From Ferdinandcohnia humi_A (lineage in GTDB: Bacteria; Bacillota; Bacilli; Bacillales; Bacillaceae_L), in contig JBLKRX010000026.1 of the NCBI GenBank assembly GCA_047608075.1, positions 7,844 through 71,843 of the forward strand: 64,000 nt of DNA. Reading direction: 5' to 3'. The notes under the pieces are model-generated. The model did not search any database, had not been told where the DNA came from, and saw nothing but the letters and a program-made list of their open reading frames with translations. Shown here one piece after another: positions 15,865 to 24,815 of this stretch; position 1 is the stretch's first letter; each line of letters begins with the position of its first letter. Both the position numbers and the translations under genes were made by a program.

Positions 15865-18800
15865 TTGACAGGTCAACTAGTTCAGTATGGACGACACCGC
15901 CAACGAAGAAGTTATGCTCGTATTAGTGAAGTTTTAGAATTGCCAAATCTTATTGAGATTCAAACCTCTTCTTATCAGTGGTTTCTTGATGAGGGTCTGC
16001 GGGAAATGTTTCAGGATATTTCTCCGATTGAGGATTTTACGGGTAACCTTTCTCTTGAGTTCATTGATTACAGTTTAGGCGATCCTAAATATTCAGTTGA
16101 AGAATCAAAAGAGCGAGATGTTACCTATTCAGCGCCACTTCGTGTAAAGGTGCGTTTGATCAATAAAGAGACTGGTGAGGTTAAGGATCAAGATGTGTTT
16201 ATGGGTGATTTCCCACTCATGACAGAAACAGGAACGTTTGTCATTAATGGTGCTGAACGTGTAATTGTTTCACAATTGGTTCGTTCACCAAGTGTCTATT
16301 ACAGTGGTAAAGTTGATAAGAATGGTAAACGTGGCTTTACTGCAACAGTAATACCAAACCGTGGTGCATGGTTGGAGTATGAAACAGACGCAAAGGACGT
16401 TGTATATGTTCGTATCGATCGTACACGAAAATTGCCGGTAACGGTTCTTTTGCGTGCGCTTGGGTTTGGCTCTGATCAAGAAATCATCGATTTATTTGGT
16501 GAGAATGAATATCTTCGAAATACGCTTGAAAAAGACAACACAGAGAGCACAGAAAAGGCATTATTAGAAATATATGAACGTCTACGCCCAGGAGAACCAC
16601 CTACAGTCGATAATGCGAAAAGTTTATTAGAATCTCGCTTTTTTGATCCAAAGCGTTATGATCTCGCAAGTGTAGGACGTTATAAGATTAATAAAAAGCT
16701 TCATATTAAAAATCGTCTGTTTAATCAGCGTGTAGCCGAAACTCTTGTTGATCCTGAAACAGGTGAAATCATTGTAGAAAAAGGTGCAATGCTTGATCGT
16801 AGGACGTTAGATCGAATTATTCCGCATTTAGAAAGTGGTATAGGCTTTAAAAAGCTTAATCCGGCTGGCGGTGTATTAGACGATGAAATTACTCTTCAAT
16901 CTATTAAAATCTATGCTCCAAACGATCCAGATGGAGAACATGTCATAAATGTTATTGGAAATGCCTATGTTGAAGAAGGAATTAAGAACATTACACAGGC
17001 AGATATCCTAGCATCGATTAGTTATTTCTTTAATCTTTTACACCAAGTAGGAGACACAGATGACATCGATCACTTAGGTAATCGTCGTCTGCGTTCGGTT
17101 GGAGAACTTCTTCAAAATCAATTCCGTATCGGTTTATCTCGTATGGAACGTGTAGTTCGTGAAAGAATGTCTATTCAAGATACGAACACAATTACACCAC
17201 AGCAATTAATTAATATTCGTCCTGTAATTGCGTCTATCAAAGAATTCTTTGGTAGCTCTCAGCTATCTCAATTCATGGACCAAACTAACCCATTAGCAGA
17301 ATTAACACATAAACGAAGACTTTCAGCACTAGGACCAGGTGGTTTAACACGTGAACGTGCTGGATTTGAAGTTCGTGACGTTCACTATTCTCACTATGGT
17401 CGTATGTGTCCGATTGAAACTCCAGAAGGTCCAAACATCGGTTTGATTAACTCATTGTCATCTTATGCAAAAGTGAACCGTTTTGGGTTTATTGAAACTC
17501 CTTATCGTAGAGTTGACCCAGAAACAGGCAAAGTTACTTCAAGAATTGACTATTTAACAGCTGATGAAGAGGATAACTACGTTGTTGCACAGGCAAATGC
17601 GAGATTAGCTGAAGATGGTTCGTTTATTGATGAGGACATCGTTGCTCGTTTTAAAGGTGAAAACACAGTAGTTAACCGTGATCGTATTGACTACATGGAT
17701 GTATCACCAAAGCAGGTAGTTTCTGCAGCAACAGCATGTATTCCTTTCTTAGAAAACGATGACTCTAACCGTGCGCTAATGGGAGCGAACATGCAACGTC
17801 AAGCAGTTCCACTAATGCAGCCGGAAGCACCAATCGTAGGTACAGGTATGGAATATGTATCTGGTAAGGATTCAGGGGCAGCTGTTATCTGTAAACATCC
17901 AGGTATTGTCGAGCATGTCGAAGCGAAACAAATCTGGGTTCGTCGTTATGAAGAAGTTGATGGTCAAAAAGTAAAAGGTGACCTTGATAAATATCGTTTG
18001 CTTAAATTCATTCGTTCAAACCAAGGTACTTGCTATAACCAACGCCCAATTGTTTCTGTTGGAGACGAAGTTGTAAAAGGAGAAATCCTTGCAGACGGAC
18101 CTTCTATGGAAAAAGGTGAATTAGCATTAGGACGAAACGTTCTTGTTGGATTCATGACATGGGATGGTTATAACTATGAGGATGCTATCATCATGAGTGA
18201 AAGACTTGTGAAGGACGATGTGTATACATCTATCCATATTGAAGAGTATGAATCTGAATCTCGTGATACGAAACTAGGACCAGAAGAAATCACACGTGAT
18301 ATTCCAAATGTTGGTGAGGATGCGTTACGCAATCTTGACGAACGCGGTATTATCCGTGTTGGTGCAGAAGTAAAAGACGGAGACCTACTAGTAGGAAAAG
18401 TAACACCTAAAGGGGTTACTGAGCTTACTGCAGAGGAACGACTCTTACATGCAATCTTCGGTGAAAAAGCTCGTGAGGTTCGAGATACATCGCTTCGTGT
18501 TCCGCATGGTGGAGAAGGAATTATCCTTGATGTTAAAGTCTTTAACCGTGAAGACGGTGATGAGTTACCGCCAGGTGTTAACCAACTTGTACGTGTATAT
18601 ATCGTTCAAAAACGTAAAATACACGAGGGAGATAAAATGGCGGGGCGCCACGGTAACAAAGGGGTAATCTCTAGAATTTTACCAGAAGAAGATATGCCTT
18701 ATTTACCAGATGGTACTCCTATCGATATCATGTTAAATCCTCTAGGGGTTCCTTCACGTATGAATATCGGTCAGGTTTTAGAATTGCATCTAGGAATGGC

Positions 18801-19434
18801 AGCTAGACAGCTTGGTATTCATGTCGCAACACCTGTATTTGACGGAGCGCGTGAGGATGATGTGTGGGAAACACTTGAAGAAGCAGGAATGTCACGTGAT
18901 GCCAAGACGGTACTTTACGATGGTAGAACGGGAGAACCGTTTGACAATCGTGTATCAGTTGGTGTGATGTACATGATTAAGTTAGCCCACATGGTTGATG
19001 ACAAGCTACATGCTCGTTCAACAGGACCTTATTCTCTAGTAACTCAGCAACCACTAGGTGGTAAAGCTCAATTTGGTGGACAGCGTTTTGGAGAGATGGA
19101 GGTTTGGGCACTTGAAGCATATGGTGCTGCTTATACACTTCAAGAAATCTTAACAGTCAAATCAGACGATGTTGTTGGTCGTGTGAAAACGTACGAAGCG
19201 ATTGTAAAAGGGGAAAACGTACCAGAACCTGGTGTTCCTGAATCGTTTAAAGTATTAATTAAAGAGCTTCAGTCACTTGGTATGGATGTAAAAATCCTAT
19301 CTGGTGATGAGAAAGAAATTGAAATGCGTGATTTAGAAGACGAAGATGATGCAAGTCAATCAGAGGGCATATCTCTTGATGCTGACCAACCGGTTGACTT
19401 AGAACTTGAAAGAGACGCAGTTGTTAAGGAATAG
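15865..19434 (+). CDS. rpoB: RNA polymerase beta subunit
   Basis: RpoB forms half of the polymerase active-site cleft. I choose TTG 15865 (reading MTGQLVQYGRHRQRRSYARI) because GAGGGGTGA lies five bases upstream and the B. subtilis protein begins identically; the GTG at 15856 falls inside that site. The protein is 1189 residues. The rifampicin region around residues 465-490 (SQFMDQTNPLAELTHKRRLS) has the susceptible residues Asp, His and Ser. The C-terminal lineage-specific tail is acidic (EDEDDASQSEG). Confidence 0.98.
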   Translation: MTGQLVQYGRHRQRRSYARISEVLELPNLIEIQTSSYQWFLDEGLREMFQDISPIEDFTGNLSLEFIDYSLGDPKYSVEESKERDVTYSAPLRVKVRLINKETGEVKDQDVFMGDFPLMTETGTFVINGAERVIVSQLVRSPSVYYSGKVDKNGKRGFTATVIPNRGAWLEYETDAKDVVYVRIDRTRKLPVTVLLRALGFGSDQEIIDLFGENEYLRNTLEKDNTESTEKALLEIYERLRPGEPPTVDNAKSLLESRFFDPKRYDLASVGRYKINKKLHIKNRLFNQRVAETLVDPETGEIIVEKGAMLDRRTLDRIIPHLESGIGFKKLNPAGGVLDDEITLQSIKIYAPNDPDGEHVINVIGNAYVEEGIKNITQADILASISYFFNLLHQVGDTDDIDHLGNRRLRSVGELLQNQFRIGLSRMERVVRERMSIQDTNTITPQQLINIRPVIASIKEFFGSSQLSQFMDQTNPLAELTHKRRLSALGPGGLTRERAGFEVRDVHYSHYGRMCPIETPEGPNIGLINSLSSYAKVNRFGFIETPYRRVDPETGKVTSRIDYLTADEEDNYVVAQANARLAEDGSFIDEDIVARFKGENTVVNRDRIDYMDVSPKQVVSAATACIPFLENDDSNRALMGANMQRQAVPLMQPEAPIVGTGMEYVSGKDSGAAVICKHPGIVEHVEAKQIWVRRYEEVDGQKVKGDLDKYRLLKFIRSNQGTCYNQRPIVSVGDEVVKGEILADGPSMEKGELALGRNVLVGFMTWDGYNYEDAIIMSERLVKDDVYTSIHIEEYESESRDTKLGPEEITRDIPNVGEDALRNLDERGIIRVGAEVKDGDLLVGKVTPKGVTELTAEERLLHAIFGEKAREVRDTSLRVPHGGEGIILDVKVFNREDGDELPPGVNQLVRVYIVQKRKIHEGDKMAGRHGNKGVISRILPEEDMPYLPDGTPIDIMLNPLGVPSRMNIGQVLELHLGMAARQLGIHVATPVFDGAREDDVWETLEEAGMSRDAKTVLYDGRTGEPFDNRVSVGVMYMIKLAHMVDDKLHARSTGPYSLVTQQPLGGKAQFGGQRFGEMEVWALEAYGAAYTLQEILTVKSDDVVGRVKTYEAIVKGENVPEPGVPESFKVLIKELQSLGMDVKILSGDEKEIEMRDLEDEDDASQSEGISLDADQPVDLELERDAVVKE

Positions 19435-19439
19435 AATTA

Positions 19440-19627
19440 ACTTTATTCAGCAGAAATCCCTCTCTTATAGGTCGTGGGATAATTGAAAAGAAAGTATACA
19501 GTTCAGCGGTGGTTCACCCCCAGCTGAATAAAGTTAAAGCCTCCGGCGGATGCCTCGGATTTTCAATGGAAGCTTCTCGAGCAAGCTCGAAAAAATCTGG
19601 GTGCAAATACGCCAAGGCGCATTTGAT
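19440..19627 (+). repeat. Hairpin-plus-core repeat, copy 3 (between rpoB and rpoC)
   Basis: ACTTTATTCAGC (19440-19451) and its exact reverse complement GCTGAATAAAGT (19523-19534) enclose about 70 bp, within which TTCAGCGGTGG and CCCCCAGCTGAA form a second nested hairpin. The core AAAGCCTCCGGCGGATGCCT follows at 19536 and ends GCGCATTTGAT. It fills nearly the whole rpoB-rpoC gap. Confidence 0.88.
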
Positions 19628-19687
19628 CAATCGTTGATGCAAAGGTCAATTAGGGTAATCCTGTAGATCAAAAGGGAGGTAGGCCCC

Positions 19688-22600
19688 TTGCTAGATGTTA
19701 ATAATTTTGAATATATGAGTATAGGGCTCGCATCACCAGATAAAATCCGTTCATGGTCATTTGGTGAAGTAAAGAAGCCAGAAACAATTAACTATCGTAC
19801 TTTAAAGCCTGAAAAAGATGGGCTATTCTGTGAACGTATTTTCGGACCGCAAAAAGACTGGGAATGTCACTGTGGTAAATACAAGCGTGTCCGTTACAAG
19901 GGCGTTGTTTGTGACCGCTGTGGCGTTGAGGTTACTCGTGCAAAAGTTCGTCGTGAACGTATGGGTCATATTGAACTAGCAGCTCCTGTATCTCATATTT
20001 GGTATTTTAAAGGTATTCCAAGCCGAATGGGACTTGTCTTAGATATGTCCCCTCGGGCACTCGAAGAAGTTATTTATTTTGCTTCTTATGTAGTGACAGA
20101 AACGGGCGATACTCCTCTTGATAAAAAGCAATTGCTTTCTGAAAAGGAATATCGTGCGTACCGTGAAAAGTACGGAAATACATTCCAGGCATCAATGGGA
20201 GCAGAAGCTATTAAAAAGCTATTGCTTGATATTGATTTAGAAAAAGAAGTAGAGGGCCTGAAAGAAGAATTAAAGACTTCTCAGGGACAAAGAAGAACTC
20301 GTGCAATCAAGCGCTTAGAGGTATTAGAAGCATTCCGTAATTCTGGAAATGAACCATCATGGATGATACTCGATGTATTACCGGTTATTCCTCCAGAACT
20401 AAGACCGATGGTTCAGCTTGATGGTGGACGTTTCGCAACATCCGATCTGAATGATTTATATAGACGTGTAATCAACCGTAACAATCGTTTGAAACGTCTA
20501 TTAGATCTAGGTGCTCCAAGCATTATCGTTCAAAACGAAAAGCGTATGCTTCAAGAAGCGGTAGATGCGCTAATAGATAATGGACGGCGTGGTAGACCGG
20601 TAACTGGTCCTGGTAACCGTCCGTTAAAATCTTTATCACATATGTTAAAAGGGAAACAAGGTCGTTTCCGTCAAAACCTACTAGGAAAGCGTGTTGACTA
20701 CTCAGGTCGTTCCGTTATCGTAGTAGGACCGAACTTAAAAATGTACCAATGTGGATTGCCGAAAGAAATGGCATTGGAACTATTTAAGCCATTTGTGATG
20801 AAGGAACTTGTTGAAAAAGGGCTCGCCCACAATATCAAGAGTGCAAAACGTAAAATTGAACGTGTACAGCCTGAAGTATGGGATGTGCTCGAATCAGTGA
20901 TTAAGGAGCATCCGGTTTTACTAAACCGTGCCCCTACATTACACAGACTTGGTATACAAGCGTTTGAACCAACATTAGTAGAAGGTCGTGCAATTCGTTT
21001 GCATCCGCTTGTTTGTACTGCATATAATGCAGACTTTGACGGTGACCAAATGGCTGTTCACGTACCGCTTTCTGCAGAAGCACAAGCAGAAGCACGTATC
21101 TTAATGCTTGCTGCACAAAACATTCTTAACCCTAAGGACGGAAAACCTGTTGTTACTCCTTCGCAGGATATGGTATTAGGAAACTACTACTTAACAATGG
21201 AACGTCCAGGGGCTGTTGGAGAAGGTATGGTTTTCAAGGATACAAATGAAGCTATACTTGCATATCAAAATGGGTATGTTCATCTCCATACAAGAGTAGC
21301 AGTACATGCTGGTTCATTAAAAAACCCAACATTTACTGAAGAACAAAATAACATGCTTCTCACAACTACTGTAGGTAAGTTAATTTTTAATGAGATTCTT
21401 CCAGAGTCTTTCCCTTATATTAATGAACCGACAAAGGCAAATCTTGAGGAGAAAACACCTGAAAAGTATTTTATACCGAAGGGTACAAATGTTAGAGAGT
21501 TTATTCAAAACCAAGAACAAATCGATCCGTTTAAGAAAAAAATACTAGGTAATATCATTGCTGAAGTATTTAAGCGATTTAAAATTACTGAAACCTCAAA
21601 AATGCTTGACCGTATGAAGGACCTTGGATTTAAGCATTCAACAAAGGCGGGTATTACCGTTGGTGTAGCTGACATTGTTGTATTAGCTGAAAAACAAGAG
21701 ATTTTGACACAAGCTCAAGCGAAGGTTGACAATGTATTAAAACAATTTAGACGTGGTTTAATTACAGAAGATGAGCGCTATGACCGAGTTATTTCAATTT
21801 GGAGTGCTGCGAAGGATACCATTCAAGGAAAACTTATGGAATCCCTTGACAAACGCAACCCAATCTTCATGATGAGTGACTCTGGTGCCCGTGGTAACGC
21901 ATCTAACTTTACACAGCTTGCAGGTATGCGTGGATTGATGGCGAACCCGGCTGGACGTATCATCGAACTACCAATTAAATCAAGTTTCCGAGAAGGTTTA
22001 ACGGTATTAGAATACTTCATATCAACTCACGGTGCGCGTAAAGGTCTTGCCGATACAGCTCTGAAAACTGCTGACTCTGGTTACTTAACTAGACGTCTAG
22101 TAGACGTAGCACAGGATGTAATTGTGCGTGAAGACGACTGCGGTACTGATCGTGGATTATTAGTGGGAGCATTGAAAGAAGGAACTGAGATCATTGAACC
22201 TCTAGAAGAACGTTTAATTGGTCGATATGCAAGAAAGAAAATTGTTCACCCTCAAACAAACGAAGTATTAGTGGCAGAAAACGACCTAATTACGGAAGAT
22301 ATCGCTACTGAAATCGTTGAGGCTGGCATTCAGGAAGTAACGATCCGCTCTGCGTTTACATGTAATACTCGTCATGGAGTATGTAAAAAATGTTATGGCA
22401 GAAACCTTGCAACAGGATCAGAGGTTGAAGTTGGTGAAGCTGTAGGTATTATTGCTGCGCAATCTATCGGTGAACCAGGTACACAGTTAACAATGCGTAC
22501 ATTCCATACAGGTGGGGTTGCTGGAGATGATATTACTCAAGGTTTGCCTCGTATTCAGGAGCTATTTGAAGCGAGAAATCCTAAAGGTCAAGCCGTTATC

Positions 22601-23284
22601 TCTGAGATTAATGGGGTAGTAACTTCTATTAATGAAATAAAAGATAGACAACAAGAGATTGTAATTCAAGGTGATGTTGAATCACGTTCATATACTGCGC
22701 CATATAGTGCACGATTAAAAGTGACTGAAGGCCAACAGGTTGAGAGTGGTCAGGTATTAACAGAAGGTTCAATCGATCCGAAGGAATTACTAAAAGTAAC
22801 AAATATTAACGCTGTTCAAGAATATCTATTAAAAGAAGTTCAAAAGGTATATCGTATGCAGGGCGTTGAGATTGGTGATAAGCACGTAGAAGTTATGGTT
22901 AGACAGATGCTTCGTAAAGTACGTGTAACAGATGCTGGTGAGACGGATGTATTACCAGGATCATTATTGGATGTACACCAATTTACTGATGCAAATGAAA
23001 AAGTGTTACTAGAAGGTAAAGCTCCTGCAACAGGTAGACCTGTTCTTTTAGGTATTACAAAAGCATCCTTAGAAACAGACTCGTTCCTATCTGCTGCTTC
23101 GTTCCAGGAAACAACTCGTGTGTTAACTGACGCTGCAATTAAAGGTAAGCGTGATGAGTTACTAGGATTAAAAGAAAATGTAATTATTGGTAAGTTGGTG
23201 CCTGCAGGAACAGGTATGAACCGCTATCGCAAAGCGGAACTAGTTCCACAAGGTCAACAAGAAGATACAGTTGCTGTTGATTAA
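19688..23284 (+). CDS. rpoC: RNA polymerase beta-prime subunit
   Basis: RpoC carries the catalytic magnesium site. The 1198-residue protein starts at TTG 19688 after GGGAGGT, giving MLDVNNFEYMSIGLASPDKI. The N-terminal zinc finger is CHCGKYKRVRYKGVVCDRCG near residues 60-78, the catalytic motif is NADFDGDQMAVH near residue 450, and the second zinc site is CNTRHGVCKKCYG near residue 890. The bridge and trigger helices are intact. The rpoB-rpoC spacing (253 bp) is enlarged by a repeat. Confidence 0.98.
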   Translation: MLDVNNFEYMSIGLASPDKIRSWSFGEVKKPETINYRTLKPEKDGLFCERIFGPQKDWECHCGKYKRVRYKGVVCDRCGVEVTRAKVRRERMGHIELAAPVSHIWYFKGIPSRMGLVLDMSPRALEEVIYFASYVVTETGDTPLDKKQLLSEKEYRAYREKYGNTFQASMGAEAIKKLLLDIDLEKEVEGLKEELKTSQGQRRTRAIKRLEVLEAFRNSGNEPSWMILDVLPVIPPELRPMVQLDGGRFATSDLNDLYRRVINRNNRLKRLLDLGAPSIIVQNEKRMLQEAVDALIDNGRRGRPVTGPGNRPLKSLSHMLKGKQGRFRQNLLGKRVDYSGRSVIVVGPNLKMYQCGLPKEMALELFKPFVMKELVEKGLAHNIKSAKRKIERVQPEVWDVLESVIKEHPVLLNRAPTLHRLGIQAFEPTLVEGRAIRLHPLVCTAYNADFDGDQMAVHVPLSAEAQAEARILMLAAQNILNPKDGKPVVTPSQDMVLGNYYLTMERPGAVGEGMVFKDTNEAILAYQNGYVHLHTRVAVHAGSLKNPTFTEEQNNMLLTTTVGKLIFNEILPESFPYINEPTKANLEEKTPEKYFIPKGTNVREFIQNQEQIDPFKKKILGNIIAEVFKRFKITETSKMLDRMKDLGFKHSTKAGITVGVADIVVLAEKQEILTQAQAKVDNVLKQFRRGLITEDERYDRVISIWSAAKDTIQGKLMESLDKRNPIFMMSDSGARGNASNFTQLAGMRGLMANPAGRIIELPIKSSFREGLTVLEYFISTHGARKGLADTALKTADSGYLTRRLVDVAQDVIVREDDCGTDRGLLVGALKEGTEIIEPLEERLIGRYARKKIVHPQTNEVLVAENDLITEDIATEIVEAGIQEVTIRSAFTCNTRHGVCKKCYGRNLATGSEVEVGEAVGIIAAQSIGEPGTQLTMRTFHTGGVAGDDITQGLPRIQELFEARNPKGQAVISEINGVVTSINEIKDRQQEIVIQGDVESRSYTAPYSARLKVTEGQQVESGQVLTEGSIDPKELLKVTNINAVQEYLLKEVQKVYRMQGVEIGDKHVEVMVRQMLRKVRVTDAGETDVLPGSLLDVHQFTDANEKVLLEGKAPATGRPVLLGITKASLETDSFLSAASFQETTRVLTDAAIKGKRDELLGLKENVIIGKLVPAGTGMNRYRKAELVPQGQQEDTVAVD

Positions 23285-23427
23285 GGGTTAGAAGAGCAAC
23301 ACTAAGAAGTTTGGATGTTAGCTACGAGTTGAAAGAAATTTTATTCACTTGTAGTTGACATCCTTCTCTTAGGATGTTACTATATCAAAGGTGCTCCTTA
23401 AACCTGATACTTTGGAGGATATTTCAG

Positions 23428-23676
23428 ATGTCTTATGAAAAAGTATTACAGGCAAAGAAGATTATCATAGGTACTAAACAAGCCGTAAAGGCAATTCAGT
23501 CTTCAGAAGTAGTGGAGATTGTTGTCGCAGAAGATGCTGATCGCCGTGTAATTAATAAAGTATTGCAATTGGCGGAAGAACAAAATATCCCGGTTACTCA
23601 GGTCGATTCTATGAAAAAACTTGGAAAAGCCTGTGGGATTGAAGTTGGAGCTTCAACTGTGGCTATTATTAATTAA
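23428..23676 (+). CDS. rplGB: L7Ae-family K-turn-binding protein
   Basis: This 82-residue protein is the YbxF type of the L7Ae/L30e family, which binds kink-turn RNA. The core motif is VVEIVVAEDADRRVINKV and the C-terminal part is DSMKKLGKACGIEVGA. ATG 23428 follows GGAGGATATTTCAG; the long upstream open frame has no site. It leads the rpsL-rpsG-fusA-tuf block. Confidence 0.93.
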   Translation: MSYEKVLQAKKIIIGTKQAVKAIQSSEVVEIVVAEDADRRVINKVLQLAEEQNIPVTQVDSMKKLGKACGIEVGASTVAIIN

Positions 23677-23680
23677 AAAC

Positions 23681-23713
23681 TGTTTTTGTGGATTATAGAT
23701 TCTACAAAAACTT
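23681..23713 (+). terminator. Hairpin before rpsL
   Basis: TTTTTGTGGA and TCTACAAAAA form a 10-bp stem with one G-U pair around a short loop, followed by CTTTGTTTTTG. It may be an attenuator or processing site between the L7Ae-like gene and rpsL rather than a full terminator. Confidence 0.45.
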
Positions 23714-23783
23714 TGTTTTTGTAAAAAAATGAACCACCTGGATGTGTGGTCTAGGATGAAGAAATGAAGGGAGGAAATAAACA

Positions 23784-24206
23784 ATGCCTACAATTAACCA
23801 ATTAGTTCGCAAGGGTCGTGAAACAAAAGTTCAAAAATCTGACTCTCCAGCGTTAAATAAAGGTTATAACAGTTTCAAAAAGTCACAAACTAACGTAACT
23901 TCACCTCAAAAGCGTGGTGTATGTACTCGTGTTGGTACAATGACTCCAAAGAAACCAAACTCAGCACTTCGTAAGTATGCTCGTGTACGTTTAACTAACG
24001 GTATCGAGGTTACTGCTTACATCCCAGGAATTGGGCACAACCTACAAGAGCACAGTGTTGTACTAATTCGTGGTGGACGTGTTAAGGACTTACCGGGGGT
24101 ACGTTATCACATTGTTCGTGGTGCACTTGACACTGCTGGTGTAAATAACCGTATGCAAGGTCGTTCTAAGTATGGTACTAAGAGACCAAAAGCACCTAAG
24201 AAATAA
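23784..24206 (+). CDS. rpsL: Ribosomal protein uS12
   Basis: S12 lies at the decoding centre. The 140-residue protein has the expected TPKKPNSALRK motif with Lys56 and the RVKDLPGVRYH loop with Lys101, the positions that in other bacteria change in streptomycin-resistant mutants; here they are the wild-type residues. The ribosome site is GGGAGG. rpsG follows after 41 bp. Confidence 0.98.
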   Translation: MPTINQLVRKGRETKVQKSDSPALNKGYNSFKKSQTNVTSPQKRGVCTRVGTMTPKKPNSALRKYARVRLTNGIEVTAYIPGIGHNLQEHSVVLIRGGRVKDLPGVRYHIVRGALDTAGVNNRMQGRSKYGTKRPKAPKK

Positions 24207-24247
24207 TAGAGAAAAAAATACTACTATGTTTGAAAGGAGGAACTATA

Positions 24248-24718
24248 ATGCCTCGTAAAGGACCTGTCTCTAAGAGAGATGTATTACCAGATCCAATTTA
24301 TAATTCAAAGCTTGTAACTCGTTTAATCAACAAAATGATGGTTGATGGAAAAAGAGGTAAATCACAAGCGATTTTATATAATGCGTTTGAACTAGTTCAA
24401 CAACGCTCTGGCAAGGATGCAATGGAAGTGTTTGAACAAGCACTTAAAAACATCATGCCTGTACTAGAAGTAAGAGCTCGTCGTGTGGGTGGTGCAAACT
24501 ATCAAGTTCCTGTTGAAGTTCGCCCAGATCGTCGTACTACTCTAGGATTACGTTGGTTAGTAAACTATGCTCGCCTTCGTGGTGAAAAGACGATGGAAGA
24601 GCGTTTAGCTAACGAAATTCTTGATGCAGCTAACAACTCTGGTGCATCAGTTAAGAAACGCGAAGATACTCATAAAATGGCAGAAGCGAACAAAGCGTTT
24701 GCTCACTACCGTTGGTAA
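24248..24718 (+). CDS. rpsG: Ribosomal protein uS7
   Basis: S7 nucleates assembly of the 30S head. It has 156 residues, with the conserved RKGPVSKRDVLPDPIYNSKL N-terminus, RRVGGANYQVPVEVR and KTMEERLANEI. ATG 24248 follows AAAGGAGGAACTATA; the upstream TTG at 24230 is inside the leader. Confidence 0.98.
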   Translation: MPRKGPVSKRDVLPDPIYNSKLVTRLINKMMVDGKRGKSQAILYNAFELVQQRSGKDAMEVFEQALKNIMPVLEVRARRVGGANYQVPVEVRPDRRTTLGLRWLVNYARLRGEKTMEERLANEILDAANNSGASVKKREDTHKMAEANKAFAHYRW

Positions 24719-24726
24719 AATCTATA

Positions 24727-24775
24727 AGAGCTCTGCTGTAAATCTAGTATTAGTAAGCAGAGCTTCATTTTAAAA
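24727..24775 (+). promoter_or_regulatory. Hairpin between rpsG and fusA
   Basis: AGCTCTGCT and AGCAGAGCT form a perfect 9-bp stem about 20 bases apart, followed by TCATTTTAAAA. The T-run is poor, so partial termination or mRNA processing are both possible. Confidence 0.5.
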
Positions 24776-24815
24776 ACAAACAAATTATACTTAACATAGG
24801 AAGGAGAAAGACCCA

